Assembly (NCBI GenBank): GCA_016125045.1
Contig: WGML01000004.1
Coordinates: 230,309 to 294,308 of the forward strand
Reading direction: 5' to 3'
DNA length: 64,000 nt
From: a bacterium
GTDB lineage: Bacteria > Pseudomonadota > Alphaproteobacteria > Caulobacterales > Hyphomonadaceae
Part shown: piece by piece, positions 34,914 through 44,039 of the stretch
Layout of the letters: every line of letters starts with the position of its first letter
Numbering within the stretch: the stretch's first letter is position 1
The notes under the pieces: model-generated
Told to the model about the DNA's origin: nothing
The model's input: only the letters and a program-made list of their open reading frames with translations
Database searches by the model: none
Translations under genes and position numbers: made by a program

Positions 34914-35605
34914 GGCGGTGACTTCCCCTTGGCGCCGATCTTCGGCTCGGTCCCCGCGAGAATCCTCGAAATGTTCGACCTGTGCCGCCAATAGACGAGC
35001 AGGGCGACGCCGGACGTCATCGCGCATGCGAACGGCCCATAGAACCAGAATGCGAGGACGGGCGCGGCGAGGGTTCCCGTCAGCGCGGCCAGCGATGACA
35101 TCCTGGAAACGCCAGCGATCGCGAGCCAAATCGCCGCGAAGCCGAGCCCGACCTGCCACATCGCCGCGAGCAGAAGGCCGATGAAGGTTGCAACTCCCTT
35201 GCCGCCCTTGAAGTTCAGCCAGACGGGGAAACAGTGGCCAATGAACGCACTGGCTCCGGCGATCAACCCGCCATGAAAGGCCGCGGTCGGCATCCCAGCC
35301 GCTCCGCCCGCGCTCCCGGGCGCCCGGACAGCTGCGGTCAGTATGGCTGACGCGGCGAGGAACGCGAGACCGGCCTTGCCTGCATCGAGCAGGAGGGTCG
35401 CAAGCGCGAGATCCTTGCGTCCGGTCCGCAGCACGTTGGTCGCGCCGATATTGCCCGATCCTATGGTCCGTATGTCGCCAAGGCCTGCGAGCCGGGTCAG
35501 CACAAGCCCGAAGGGGATCGAGCCGAGCACGTAGCCAAGCGCGGCGGTCGCCGCGATCCAGGCCGCGGCAAACGGAAGGTCAGGGGCGATCGCAAAACCG
35601 GACAC
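34910..35605 (-). CDS. plsY: glycerol-3-phosphate acyltransferase PlsY
   Basis: 231 residues with about six membrane helices. The three PlsY motifs are visible: [35 protein letters not shown] (motif 1, S/R/N residues), [17 protein letters not shown] (motif 2, phosphate binding) and [21 protein letters not shown] (motif 3). It acylates glycerol 3-phosphate from acyl phosphate, the first step of phospholipid synthesis. The start is GTG 35605 behind GGGGAGGGGAA. A roughly 20-residue Gly/Ala insertion between helices is slightly longer than usual. Confidence 0.93.
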   Translation of the reverse strand: MSGFAIAPDLPFAAAWIAATAALGYVLGSIPFGLVLTRLAGLGDIRTIGSGNIGATNVLRTGRKDLALATLLLDAGKAGLAFLAASAILTAAVRAPGSAGGAAGMPTAAFHGGLIAGASAFIGHCFPVWLNFKGGKGVATFIGLLLAAMWQVGLGFAAIWLAIAGVSRMSSLAALTGTLAAPVLAFWFYGPFACAMTSGVALLVYWRHRSNISRILAGTEPKIGAKGKSPP

Positions 35606-35697
35606 GATGTTTCCCCTCCCCTTCTCGTCTCGCCGCGCGGTCGAGATCAAACCTCATCATTGGCCCGCGGAACGCCCGGCGTCTAGCGCCGCGCCGG

Positions 35698-36993
35698 TCA
35701 GGGCTGCCAGGCGTCGTGAACGATGCGTCCGTCCACCCAGGTTTTCAGGACGCGTCCCTGAAGCAGCCGACCGTCAAACGGTGAATTCTTCGAACGCGAG
35801 CGCAGGTCCTCGCGTCGGCAGGCCCAGGGGGTGTCTGGATCGAACAGGATGAGATCGGCGGGCGCGCCTGCTTTCAGCCTTCCTTGCGGCAGGCCCAGAA
35901 GGTCCGCAGGGCCGCACGTCACAGGACGCAGCGCTTGCACCAGCGTCACCCGCTCGTCGCTCACCAGAGACAGCAGCGCCGACAGCAGTGTCTCCAGTCC
36001 GACAGCGCCATACGACGCGTCCGCGATGGGCAGCCGTTTGTCTTCCGGCGGTTGCGGGTCGTGCGCGGATACGACCGCGTCGATCGCGCCTCTGGCGATC
36101 CCATCGATCATCTCCTGCCTGTCCGCCTCGGCCCTGAAGGGCGGGAACACTTTGCAATAGGTGAGGTAGTCGCCGACATCGAATTCATTGAAGAACAGCG
36201 AATAGGCGCTGATGGTACACGCCGCGTTGACCTTCCGGGCGCGCGCAGCCTCGACCGCCGCCAACGCTCGCCCCGTGGAGAGGCAGTCGATCAACAGGCG
36301 GCACCCGGTCGTTTCCGCGAGCGTCAGGTCGCGCTCGACCGCGATCCATTCGGCTTCCGGGGGCGCGCCGCGCAGGCCAAGTCGGGCGGCGAAGGCTCCA
36401 GCGTTCATCACCGAGCCGCGCGTCAGCGCGTGGGTGTCCGCGCGCGATGCGATCAACGCCCGAAAGCCGGACGCGTACTGCATCGCCCGACGCATCAGTC
36501 CGGCGTCCTCGACGGCCTGGTCGCCATTGCAGAACATGACCGCCCCGGCCTCCATCATCAGACCGAGTTCGCTCATCTGCGCGCCGCGAAGGCCGACAGT
36601 GAGCCCTCCTGCGGGATAGACTTTGACTCTCGCATGGTCCCGCGCGCGACGATTGATGAAGTCGACGAGCGCCACGCTGTCGATCACCGGAGAGGTGTCC
36701 GGCATGACGACAAAGCTCGTCACGCCGCCGGCGGCCGCGGCGTCGCTCGCTGTGGCGAGGGTCTCCTTGTGCTCAAGTCCGGGCTCGCCCGTCTTCACGC
36801 GAAGGTCCACCAGCCCCGGCGCGAGCACTCGTCTGCCAGCGTCGATCGCGTCGGCGGCGCCATCCCGAACGCTTGCGAGGTGGGGGCCGACATCCGCGAT
36901 CGCGCCATCCTCGACCAAGAGGCCGCCGCGTTCGTCCTTGCCCGAGGCCGGATCGACCAGCCGCGCATTCCAGATCAGCGTCGAGCGGCTCAT
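35698..36993 (-). CDS. dihydroorotase-like protein, metal ligands lost (PyrC' / pDHO)
   Basis: 431 residues of the amidohydrolase/dihydroorotase fold. Where active class I enzymes have D-x-H-x-H-x-R-E-P-G, this one reads [13 protein letters not shown], so both zinc histidines are gone; the position of the catalytic aspartate (normally T/S-D-H-A-P-H) reads [12 protein letters not shown]. It overlaps pyrB by four bases. Non-catalytic dihydroorotase paralogues coupled to pyrB serve as structural partners of aspartate carbamoyltransferase in Pseudomonas and relatives; that is the likely role. An active dihydroorotase should exist elsewhere. Confidence 0.88.
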   Translation of the reverse strand: MSRSTLIWNARLVDPASGKDERGGLLVEDGAIADVGPHLASVRDGAADAIDAGRRVLAPGLVDLRVKTGEPGLEHKETLATASDAAAAGGVTSFVVMPDTSPVIDSVALVDFINRRARDHARVKVYPAGGLTVGLRGAQMSELGLMMEAGAVMFCNGDQAVEDAGLMRRAMQYASGFRALIASRADTHALTRGSVMNAGAFAARLGLRGAPPEAEWIAVERDLTLAETTGCRLLIDCLSTGRALAAVEAARARKVNAACTISAYSLFFNEFDVGDYLTYCKVFPPFRAEADRQEMIDGIARGAIDAVVSAHDPQPPEDKRLPIADASYGAVGLETLLSALLSLVSDERVTLVQALRPVTCGPADLLGLPQGRLKAGAPADLILFDPDTPWACRREDLRSRSKNSPFDGRLLQGRVLKTWVDGRIVHDAWQP

Positions 36994-37955
36994 TGATTGC
37001 GCGCCCCTGCGTCGGGAGCGTTGCGCGCAAGCGTGTCCAGAACCGCCATGCGCACCGCGACCCCCATCTCGACTTGTTCTGTGATCAGCGATCGTTCGAC
37101 ATCGTCGGCGACGCCGCTTTCGATCTCGACGCCACGATTCATTGGGCCCGGGTGCATGACGAAGGCGCCGGGCTTCGCATAGCTGAGCTTTTCGGAGTCG
37201 AGGCCGTAGAAATGGAAAAACTCCCGGGCGGAGGGCAGGTAGGCCCCCTCCATCCGTTCCGCCTGAAGGCGCAGCATCATGACCACGTCGCAGCCGGCAA
37301 GACCCTCCCGCATGTCGGTGAACACCTCGGCCCCCCAGTCCGCGGCGCCAGGCGGCAGCAGGGTGCGCGGAGCGATCAGCCGAACCCGTGCGCCGAGCAA
37401 GTTCAGGAGCGCCACATTCGAGCGCGCGACCCGAGAATGCAGCACGTCGCCGCAGATGGCGATCGTGAGCGATTCAATCGCGCCGACCCTGCGGCGGATC
37501 GTGAGCGCGTCGAGCAGGGCTTGCGTCGGGTGTTCGTGGCTTCCGTCGCCCGCGTTGATCACGGCGCAGCCGACCTTGCGCGACAGCAGCTTCACCGCGC
37601 CGGATGAGCCGTGACGGATCACCAGGAGGTCGGGTCTCATGGCGTTCAGCGTCATCGCCGTGTCGACCAGCGTCTCGCCCTTCTTGAGCGATGAAGTCGC
37701 CGCCTGCATGGTCACCACGTCCGCCCCGAGTCGCCGGCCCGCGATTTCGAATGAGCTCTGGGTTCGGGTCGAGGCTTCGAAGAACAGGTTCAGAAGCGTG
37801 CGCCCCTGAAGCACGTCCGCGTGCTTCACCCTCCGACGAGACAGATCGACATAGGTGTCTGCGAGTGAGAGCAACTCCTCCACGTCGAGGCGGTTCAGCC
37901 CGTCTATGCCGAGAAGGTGACGATGCGGAAAGGCGTAGCTGAACTGCGCCGTCAT
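36990..37955 (-). CDS. pyrB: aspartate carbamoyltransferase catalytic subunit
   Basis: 321 residues from ATG 37955 ([19 protein letters not shown]). Carbamoyl-phosphate motif [22 protein letters not shown], aspartate-site residues in [20 protein letters not shown], and [12 protein letters not shown] near the C-terminus are all intact. It makes carbamoyl aspartate for UMP synthesis. No pyrI is present; the adjacent PyrC' probably forms the holoenzyme with it. The ribosome site is weak. It is the first gene of the block that runs through plsY and dprA. Confidence 0.96.
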   Translation of the reverse strand: MTAQFSYAFPHRHLLGIDGLNRLDVEELLSLADTYVDLSRRRVKHADVLQGRTLLNLFFEASTRTQSSFEIAGRRLGADVVTMQAATSSLKKGETLVDTAMTLNAMRPDLLVIRHGSSGAVKLLSRKVGCAVINAGDGSHEHPTQALLDALTIRRRVGAIESLTIAICGDVLHSRVARSNVALLNLLGARVRLIAPRTLLPPGAADWGAEVFTDMREGLAGCDVVMMLRLQAERMEGAYLPSAREFFHFYGLDSEKLSYAKPGAFVMHPGPMNRGVEIESGVADDVERSLITEQVEMGVAVRMAVLDTLARNAPDAGARNQ

Positions 37956-38075
37956 GGCGGACCCAATGATTTTTGTGGGGATAACGCCGGGCAGAGATTC
38001 GGGCAAGCGGCGCGTTCTGTCCCCGCAATGCGTCTCTGTCGCCCAAACCGCAGTCAGACGCGCGTCAAACCCGAC

Positions 38076-38990
38076 TCAAAGTCCGGTCAATAGGAAGAAC
38101 ATAGCCGGCATGGTGAGGGCGGCGAGCACGGTCTGGACCGCGATCAGATTTGCCATCAGCGGCGCATCCCCACCCAGCTGCCGGGCGAGGATGTACCCCA
38201 TGGAGGCGGTCGGCGTCGCCGCGCAGATCACGATCACGGCGAGTTCGAGCTGCGTGACGCCAAGGGCGATTGCGATGAACCCGGCGACAATCGGAAACCC
38301 GCAAAGTCTCACTGCCGACCAGAAAAACGTCCGCAATCCAGCGCGTTGCAGCGCAGCGAGGTCGACGCCGGCTCCCGCCGCTAGCAACCCGATCGCGACA
38401 GCGCTGCGGCCAAGTATGTCCATCGTGTAGCCGATCACGCCGGAAGGCGGCAGGTTTGCAACGTTCAGTAATCCCCCGAGCGCGCAGGCGATCAGGATCG
38501 GGTTGCGCGCCATTTCGGCAAGTGGGTTGCGCCGGAGTCCCTCGGGCGGGTCACCGAAATGGGAGAGGGCGCTCACCGAGATGAAATTTGCGCTTGGAAT
38601 CAGGGCGGCGGCGACAATCGCGACCAGCGCCACCCCGGCCTCGCCATAAAGTGCGCCAGCGATCGACAGGCCGATCATCGTGTTCCAACGGGCGTTGGAC
38701 TGGATGATCGACCCGATTGCCGGGCGCAGCGTTCCGGGCCACCAGCGCGACAAGAGCCCGGTCGCGGTGAGGACGAGTTGCGCGCCGATGCACGCCGCAG
38801 CGACCTTCCAAGGCGCCGTGTCGAACGATGCGCTGGCGAGCACGGTCACGACCATCACCGGAAAAAGCAAAAGATAACAGAGCCGTTCGACCGCACGCCA
38901 TCCATCCGGTGTGAGGACGTTGCGCCACGCGAGAAACCGCCCGAGCCCCACGATCAGGACGACGGGCGCCAGGGCTGTGAGAAAGCTCAT
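38076..38990 (-). CDS. AEC family transporter (auxin efflux carrier-like)
   Basis: 304 residues with about ten hydrophobic helices arranged as two five-helix repeats. The family pattern includes GLGRFLAWRNVLTPDGWRAVERL at the start, RWNTMIGLSIAGALYGEAG in the middle and VICAATPTASMGYILARQLGGD near the end. AEC proteins carry organic anions such as malate; the substrate here is unknown. The stop region overlaps nothing downstream (120 bases to pyrB), and its ATG is overlapped by the ruvX stop (ATGA), so it is coupled to ruvX. Confidence 0.9.
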   Translation of the reverse strand: MSFLTALAPVVLIVGLGRFLAWRNVLTPDGWRAVERLCYLLLFPVMVVTVLASASFDTAPWKVAAACIGAQLVLTATGLLSRWWPGTLRPAIGSIIQSNARWNTMIGLSIAGALYGEAGVALVAIVAAALIPSANFISVSALSHFGDPPEGLRRNPLAEMARNPILIACALGGLLNVANLPPSGVIGYTMDILGRSAVAIGLLAAGAGVDLAALQRAGLRTFFWSAVRLCGFPIVAGFIAIALGVTQLELAVIVICAATPTASMGYILARQLGGDAPLMANLIAVQTVLAALTMPAMFFLLTGL

Positions 38991-39445
38991 CCGGCCTCCC
39001 GCAGCCGATCGATCGCGCCTTGAAGGATCCAGGTCGCCGCGAGTTTGTCGATCACTTCGGCGCGCCGCGCGCGGCGCGTATTGGCTTCGAGCAGCGTCCG
39101 CTCGACGCCGGCGGTCGACAGCCTTTCGTCCCAGAACGCGATCGGTACGTCATGGCGTTGCAGGATGTTGTGTGCGAGCGCACGGGCCGACTGGGCGCGC
39201 GGCCCTTCGTCGCCGCTCATGTTTTTCGGCAGGCCGACCACGACGCCGACGGCGCTGCGCGCATCGAAGATCTGGAACAAACGGTCCAGCGCCGGGCCAA
39301 GGCGTTTGCCGCGTTCGATCGTTTCCACTGGGCTCGCGATTATGCGCCCGCGGTCGCAGGCGGCCACGCCGATGCTTCGCGCACCGGGATCCAGTCCGAG
39401 GAGAGTGCCCTGCGGGGGCAATTTCATGAGGTCGACGAGCGGCAT
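38987..39445 (-). CDS. ruvX: RuvX/YqgF Holliday-junction resolvase-like protein
   Basis: 152 residues with the RNase H-like fold: LLGLDPGARSIGVAACD (first Asp), VVVGLPKNMSGDEGPRAQSAR, FWDERLSTAGVE and VIDKLAATWILQGAID (last Asp). In E. coli YqgF acts in 16S rRNA 5' maturation; the resolvase role is the older assignment. I used ATG 39445; an ATG at 39427 (MKLPPQ) is possible and neither has a strong ribosome site. It is divergent from gatC with about 80 bases between. Confidence 0.93.
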   Translation of the reverse strand: MPLVDLMKLPPQGTLLGLDPGARSIGVAACDRGRIIASPVETIERGKRLGPALDRLFQIFDARSAVGVVVGLPKNMSGDEGPRAQSARALAHNILQRHDVPIAFWDERLSTAGVERTLLEANTRRARRAEVIDKLAATWILQGAIDRLREAG

Positions 39446-39526
39446 CAGCCATCGTGTAGCCCGCAGATGCTTGATGCGGAAGCCGAGTGCGTCTAGGCCC
39501 AACGGGCAGCCATGGACGGAAGCCTG

Positions 39527-39814
39527 ATGAGCGTCGACAAAGATACGGTGAGGAAGGTTGCGCGACTTGCGCGCATCGCAGTCCCCGAGGACCGGCTCGA
39601 ACCGCTGGCCGCCGAGCTGAACGGCATACTCGCCTGGATCGAACAGCTCAACGAGGTGGACGTGGAGGGTGTCGAGCCAATGACGTCGCCCGTGGCGCTC
39701 TCGCTACCCATGCGCGCCGATGTCGTCACCGACGGCGGCATTCGCGATCAGGTGCTCGCGAACGCGCCCCAGACAAGCGACGGGTTTTTCATCGTTCCTA
39801 AAGTGGTTGAGTAA
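39527..39814 (+). CDS. gatC: Asp-tRNA(Asn)/Glu-tRNA(Gln) amidotransferase subunit C
   Basis: 95 residues, normal for Gat[39 protein letters not shown] and [12 protein letters not shown] are family hallmarks. GatC stabilises GatA-GatB in the GatCAB complex that converts mischarged Glu-tRNA(Gln)/Asp-tRNA(Asn). ATG 39527 (MSVDKDTV) is preferred to an in-frame ATG 15 bases upstream. The TAA abuts the ATG of a GNAT gene, which separates it from gatA. Confidence 0.95.
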   Translation: MSVDKDTVRKVARLARIAVPEDRLEPLAAELNGILAWIEQLNEVDVEGVEPMTSPVALSLPMRADVVTDGGIRDQVLANAPQTSDGFFIVPKVVE

Positions 39815-40315
39815 ATGCGGGCCGAGGCAACCTCGAAACTCGTTCCTGTCATCGTGGCTGAAAGTCCGTTCGCTTCAGAAAGCCGTGAGTTGATCGCTGA
39901 GATGGGCGCACTGATCTCTCAGCTTTATCCTGAAGACGGCGATGCGTACGACACACCTCCACCGGCTCTCGCGCAAGGCGGCGCCTTCCTTGTTGCGAGG
40001 GTGCGCGGGATCGCGGCTGGCTGCGGCGGTGTCGTCCCCATCGACCCCGAGATGGGGCGGCACGCTCGACCAGTCGAGCTCAAGCGCATGTTCGTTCGCC
40101 CCGGCTTCCGGGGGATGGGAGTCGCGCGCCAGATTCTGCAAGCCCTGGAGGATACGGCGCGTCGACAGTCGGCGACAGCCATCCTCGCTCACTGCGGCCC
40201 GAGGCAACCGGAAGCCCTGCGCCTGTATGCGGCGAACGGATTTGTCCAATGCGGCGCGTTCGCCGCCTATGCCGAGCATCCGCTCAGCATATTTCTCGAG
40301 AAACGCCTGACATGA
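39815..40315 (+). CDS. GNAT acetyltransferase embedded between gatC and gatA
   Basis: 166 residues. The acetyl-CoA binding segment is [30 protein letters not shown] (Q/R-x-x-G-x-G/A at RGMGVA), followed by [21 protein letters not shown]. It resembles the small YjgM/PanZ-like group of GNATs that carry 'KRMFV-P--RG-G'. The ATG directly follows the gatC TAA (39812-39814), and its TGA overlaps the gatA ATG (40312-40315), so it must be translated with the amidotransferase genes. The substrate is unknown. Confidence 0.88.
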   Translation: MRAEATSKLVPVIVAESPFASESRELIAEMGALISQLYPEDGDAYDTPPPALAQGGAFLVARVRGIAAGCGGVVPIDPEMGRHARPVELKRMFVRPGFRGMGVARQILQALEDTARRQSATAILAHCGPRQPEALRLYAANGFVQCGAFAAYAEHPLSIFLEKRLT

Positions 40316-41793
40316 CCTCTCTCACCGAACTCAAGCTGACGGACGCCGTTGCGGGCCTGAAGTCGCGAACCTTCTCGTCTCGCGAAATCACGCAGGCCTT
40401 TCTCGACGCGATCGACACTTCCAACCCGCACCTCAACGCCTATGTGGTCGTAACGCATGATAAAGCGCTCGCCATGGCCGACGCGGCTGATGCACGCCTC
40501 GCGAAAGGCAAGAAACTCGGTCGCCTCGAGGGCGCCCCGCTCGGGATCAAGGATCTCTTCTGCACCGCCGGTGTCCGCACCACCGCTTGCTCGAACATTC
40601 TCGGCGAGTTCACGCCCACTTATGAGTCGACGGTGACCGCGAACCTTTGGGACGCCGGTGCGGTCATGCTCGGCAAGCTCAACATGGATGAGTTCGCGAT
40701 GGGGTCGTCAAATGAGACCTCGCGATTTGGGCCCCCCACATCACCTTGGAGGCGAAAGGGCGACAATCGACCGTTGACGGCGGGTGGTTCATCCGGTGGA
40801 TCGGCGACTGCCGTGGCCGCAGACCTGTGTCTCGCCGCGACCGCCTCTGACACCGGCGGGTCGATCAGGCAGCCGGCGGCGTTCGCGGGGCTGGTGGGCA
40901 TCAAGCCGACCTACGGCCGCGCGAGCCGCTATGGAATGGTGGCGTTCGCGTCGTCGCTTGATCAGGCGGGGCCGCTCGCCAAAACGGTCCGTGACTCTGC
41001 TCTGATGCTTGAGGTCATGTGTTCACCGGACCCACGCGATTCCACGTCCATTCGGTCTCCCGTTCCGGCGTGGACGAAGGCTCCGGGCAAGTCGATCAAG
41101 GGGATGACGATCGGCGTTCCCAAGGAGTATCGCGTTGACGGGATGCCCGCCGAGATCGAAAGTCTGTGGGAGAAGGGGGTCGAGTGGCTTCGCGCTGCGG
41201 GCGCGCGGATCGTCGAGGTGTCGCTGCCCCATACGAAATATGCTCTCCCGGCTTACTATATCGTGGCTCCGGCCGAGGCCTCCTCAAATCTCGCGCGTTA
41301 TGACGGGATGCGATACGGCGCGCGGAAGTCGACCGACGGCGGTCTGACCGACACCTATGAAACCACGCGTGCGGCCGGCTTCGGTCTGGAGGTCCAGCGT
41401 CGGCTTCTCATTGGGACCTATGTCCTCTCCGCCGGATACTATGACGCCTACTACCTGCGCGCGCAGAAGGTGCGCGCCCGAATTCTCGCGGACTTCGATG
41501 CCGCGTTTCAGTCTGTCGATGCATTGCTGACCCCCACGACTCCGACAGCGGCTTTCGCCTATGGAGAGCGTTCGGGCGATCCCGTCGCCATGTATTTGAA
41601 CGACATTTTCACAGTCACCGCGAATTTGTCCGGCCTGCCAGCGATCTCGGTTCCGGCCGGCGTGGACGCGGACGGTCTCCCGCTGGGGCTGCAGGTGATC
41701 GGCAAGCCGCTCGATGAAGACGCTTGCTTCAAGGTCGGCGCGGTCATCGAAGAGTCCGCCGGTTTCAATGCGCGCCCCGATCGCTGGTGGTAG
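40312..41793 (+). CDS. gatA: Asp-tRNA(Asn)/Glu-tRNA(Gln) amidotransferase subunit A
   Basis: 493 residues. Amidase-signature catalytic triad: Lys in [12 protein letters not shown] (about residue 78), cis-Ser in [18 protein letters not shown], and the nucleophilic Ser in [17 protein letters not shown]. It generates ammonia from glutamine for GatB. The gene is full length and coupled by ATGA to the GNAT gene; gatB is not in the window, so it must lie elsewhere. Confidence 0.97.
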   Translation: MTSLTELKLTDAVAGLKSRTFSSREITQAFLDAIDTSNPHLNAYVVVTHDKALAMADAADARLAKGKKLGRLEGAPLGIKDLFCTAGVRTTACSNILGEFTPTYESTVTANLWDAGAVMLGKLNMDEFAMGSSNETSRFGPPTSPWRRKGDNRPLTAGGSSGGSATAVAADLCLAATASDTGGSIRQPAAFAGLVGIKPTYGRASRYGMVAFASSLDQAGPLAKTVRDSALMLEVMCSPDPRDSTSIRSPVPAWTKAPGKSIKGMTIGVPKEYRVDGMPAEIESLWEKGVEWLRAAGARIVEVSLPHTKYALPAYYIVAPAEASSNLARYDGMRYGARKSTDGGLTDTYETTRAAGFGLEVQRRLLIGTYVLSAGYYDAYYLRAQKVRARILADFDAAFQSVDALLTPTTPTAAFAYGERSGDPVAMYLNDIFTVTANLSGLPAISVPAGVDADGLPLGLQVIGKPLDEDACFKVGAVIEESAGFNARPDRWW

Positions 41794-41839
41794 TCGCGAA
41801 GTCTGCCGTCTCCATCAAGATTGGTCTCGTGGGGCTGAG

Positions 41840-42628
41840 ATGACGCCGTTCGCCGAAACACTGATCCTTCGCGCCGTCGGCGACAATGTGTGGGAGGGTG
41901 AGGCGGACCCCGACTACGCGCATTCTGGCGGCCGGTTCGGCGGCTGGACCGCATCGATCGTCCTGAGAGCAGTGATGCTGGAGCCCGGGGAGCGCGGCGA
42001 GCCGCTCAGCGCGACGATGATGTTTCTGTCGATGCTGGGCGACGGCCGGATCGAGATTCGCACGCGGCTTCTGCGTGAGGGGGCGCGCCTCGAATTCTGG
42101 CAGGCTGAGCTCTGGCAGGGTGACCGCCTCTGCGTGCATGCGCAATTCACCTTCGGCGTCCGCCGGAAGACGCTTAGCTTCGTCGAAGCGCAGATGCCCG
42201 AAGCCAGGCCGCCGGAAGATCCGAGTCTCGTCATCGGCGGGGCTCCGGCTCCTTTCGGTAGGCTTCTTCCTTCGCGTTGGGTGACGCCTCCTCCGATGTC
42301 GTCAGAGGACGACGATCGGGGGGTTTCGCTATTCTGGACCCGGCACGTGCACGATCTTGCGCTTGACCACACCATGCTCGCCTTGCTTGCGGACTATGGT
42401 CCGCCGCGGCTGTTTCTGAAGCGTCCTGTGATGTCGTCCACGGTGAGCATGAACATCTACTTCCACGCGACCGCGTCTGAGATCGAACGTGTCGGGTCCG
42501 ACTATGTGCTAAGCGAAATCACTTCGCGCCGATGTGAGGGCGGTTACTTCGACCACCAGGCGATTCTCTGGTCCAGAGATGGGGCGCTGCTCGCCGCCAG
42601 CGAGCAGGTGGGCGTCTTCAGGGACTAA
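41840..42628 (+). CDS. thioesterase family protein, TesB-like double hotdog
   Basis: 262 residues. The first hotdog (AHSGGRFGGWTASIVLRAVMLEPG, then SATMMFLSMLGDGRIEIRTRLLREGARLEFWQAELWQ) and a second half (FFLKRPVMSSTVSMNIYFHATASEIE ... YVLSEITSRRCEGGYFDHQAILWSRDGALLAASEQ) match acyl-CoA thioesterase II / thioesterase-like superfamily proteins. The Asp-Gln-type catalytic residues are not securely recognisable. It is 46 bases after gatA on the same strand. The likely reaction is acyl-CoA hydrolysis of unknown chain preference. Confidence 0.85.
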   Translation: MTPFAETLILRAVGDNVWEGEADPDYAHSGGRFGGWTASIVLRAVMLEPGERGEPLSATMMFLSMLGDGRIEIRTRLLREGARLEFWQAELWQGDRLCVHAQFTFGVRRKTLSFVEAQMPEARPPEDPSLVIGGAPAPFGRLLPSRWVTPPPMSSEDDDRGVSLFWTRHVHDLALDHTMLALLADYGPPRLFLKRPVMSSTVSMNIYFHATASEIERVGSDYVLSEITSRRCEGGYFDHQAILWSRDGALLAASEQVGVFRD

Positions 42629-42651
42629 CCTTCCGCCGACGGAGGAGGCGG

Positions 42652-43212
42652 TCAGGCGGTGCCGCCTTCGATCTGCAGGCGATCGGGAGAAACGCCAATG
42701 CCTGCGAGCGCTCGCACCCATTTTGTCTCGAAGGCTTCGTCATAGACCAGCTCCGCCTCAGCCTCGCCGATCAGCCAGACATGCTCGTGAAGCTCCTCTT
42801 CAAGCTGGCCTGAGCCCCAGCCGGCGTAACCGAGCGCAAGGACGAAACGCTCGGGCGGATGGTCGGACGCCATCGCGTGGAGGATGTCCTTTGTCGCGGT
42901 GAGACACACCCCCTCGCACACCGAAAGCGTCGCGCCGTCGCTGTCATAATCTTCAGAGTGGAGCACGAAGCCGCGGTCCTTGCCTACGGGTCCGCCCATC
43001 AACACTGGGGCGTCTTCGGGCGCCTGGTCCCCGTCGACTCCCAGCTGATCCAGGAGTTCGGGAAGGGTGATCTCATCTGCCGCCTTATTGATGATCAGGC
43101 CCATCGCGTGATCTTCCGAGTGGGTGCACACGAGGATGACGCACTGGTGGAACCGCGGATCGGAGATCCAGGGCGACGCGATGAGCAGCTTGCCGGTGAG
43201 GGAGCCCTCCAT
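42652..43212 (-). CDS. YqgE/AlgH family protein
   Basis: 186 residues from ATG 43212, behind AAGGAG. TGKLLIASPWISDPRFHQCVILVCTHSEDHAMGLIINKA is the strongly conserved N-terminal block; LMGGPVGKDRGFVLH and ALGYAGWGSGQLEEEL follow. The family (UPF0301) is widespread and was linked to alginate transcription in Pseudomonas, but the direct function is unknown. It is divergent from the peroxiredoxin gene with a 189-base gap. Confidence 0.95.
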   Translation of the reverse strand: MEGSLTGKLLIASPWISDPRFHQCVILVCTHSEDHAMGLIINKAADEITLPELLDQLGVDGDQAPEDAPVLMGGPVGKDRGFVLHSEDYDSDGATLSVCEGVCLTATKDILHAMASDHPPERFVLALGYAGWGSGQLEEELHEHVWLIGEAEAELVYDEAFETKWVRALAGIGVSPDRLQIEGGTA

Positions 43213-43343
43213 CCGCAACGTCTCCTTTGACTGCCATCGTCCGCTTCTGAAGCCGGCAAGGCAAGAGGGAACGGACGCCGGAGCCCTCTCCCATATCCGC
43301 TGCGGGTGATGGCCGCCAAGCAAAGTCTCGCCAAACGGTTTCA

Positions 43344-43359
43344 GAGTTTCTAGAAACTC
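43344..43359. promoter_or_regulatory. perfect 16-base palindrome upstream of the peroxiredoxin gene
   Basis: GAGTTTCTAGAAACTC is fully self-complementary and centred 50 bases before the peroxiredoxin ATG, in the gap shared with the divergent algH-like gene. It looks like a binding site for a dimeric regulator. It does not match the OxyR (ATAG-N7-CTAT) or CIRCE patterns. Confidence 0.5.
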
Positions 43360-43401
43360 GTTCGGTGCATCCTCCCCGCGCCGCAACAAGGAGCAACCAG
43401 C

Positions 43402-43884
43402 ATGACCATCAAGGTCGGAGACCGTCTTCCCAGCGCCACCTTCACCCAGATGACCGCGGACGGGCCCGCGCCGATCACGGTTGAGAACCTCACGAGCGGG
43501 CGAAAAGTGGCGCTGTTTGCTGTGCCGGGTGCCTTCACGCCCACCTGCTCAGCCAAACACCTGCCCGGGTTTCGGGATCAGGCCGAGGCGCTGAAGTCCA
43601 AAGGGGTCGATGCGATCGCCTGCGTGTCGGTGAACGATGTCTTCGTGATGACCGCCTGGGGCCGCGACCAGGGAGTGGGGGACAGTGTGTTGATGCTCGC
43701 TGACGGCAATGGCGACTTCACGCGCGCTGTGGGTCTGGAAATGGACGCAAGCAAATTCGGGATGGGCGGCCGCTCCCAGCGTTATTCGATGATCGTCGAT
43801 GACGGTGTTGTAACGCAGATCAACATTGAGGGGCCGGGCGAGTTCAAGGTGTCGTCCGCAGACTACATGCTCGGCCAGCTCTGA
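43402..43884 (+). CDS. peroxiredoxin, Prx5 family
   Basis: 160 residues. The peroxidatic cysteine lies in PGAFTPTCSAKHLPGF (Cys50), and FVMTAWGRDQG and MGGRSQRYSMIVDDGVV are Prx5-type blocks. Only one other cysteine pair position (Cys74 in AIACVSVND) is present, so it may be a 1-Cys or atypical 2-Cys enzyme. It reduces peroxides with a thiol donor (glutathione/glutaredoxin or thioredoxin). AAGGAG precedes the ATG; a terminator-like hairpin follows. Confidence 0.94.
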   Translation: MTIKVGDRLPSATFTQMTADGPAPITVENLTSGRKVALFAVPGAFTPTCSAKHLPGFRDQAEALKSKGVDAIACVSVNDVFVMTAWGRDQGVGDSVLMLADGNGDFTRAVGLEMDASKFGMGGRSQRYSMIVDDGVVTQINIEGPGEFKVSSADYMLGQL

Positions 43885-43904
43885 GTTCCAATCCATGACA
43901 TGCC

Positions 43905-43941
43905 GGCGCGCGGGCCGGACGCCGCCCGTCGCGCCGCCTTT
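43905..43941 (+). terminator. putative terminator after the peroxiredoxin gene
   Basis: GGCGCGCGGGC (43905-43915) pairs with GCCCG-T-CGCGCC (43924-43935), an 11-base-pair stem with one bulged T, followed by GCCTTT. The stem is very stable but the T-tract is short. Confidence 0.45.
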
Positions 43942-44039
43942 ACGCCTGAAGCTTCGAGCTGACGCGGGGACGTGGTAGTCTCACGTGCTGAGTCGCGCGT
44001 GCGAAACGGCTGAAAAAACAGATAACAAGGACGGATCGT

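Noticed and set aside
43885..44039. possible small gene between peroxiredoxin and the SPFH gene
   Set aside because: No start/ribosome-site combination with a sensible protein; the region is explained by a terminator-like hairpin and an upstream leader.
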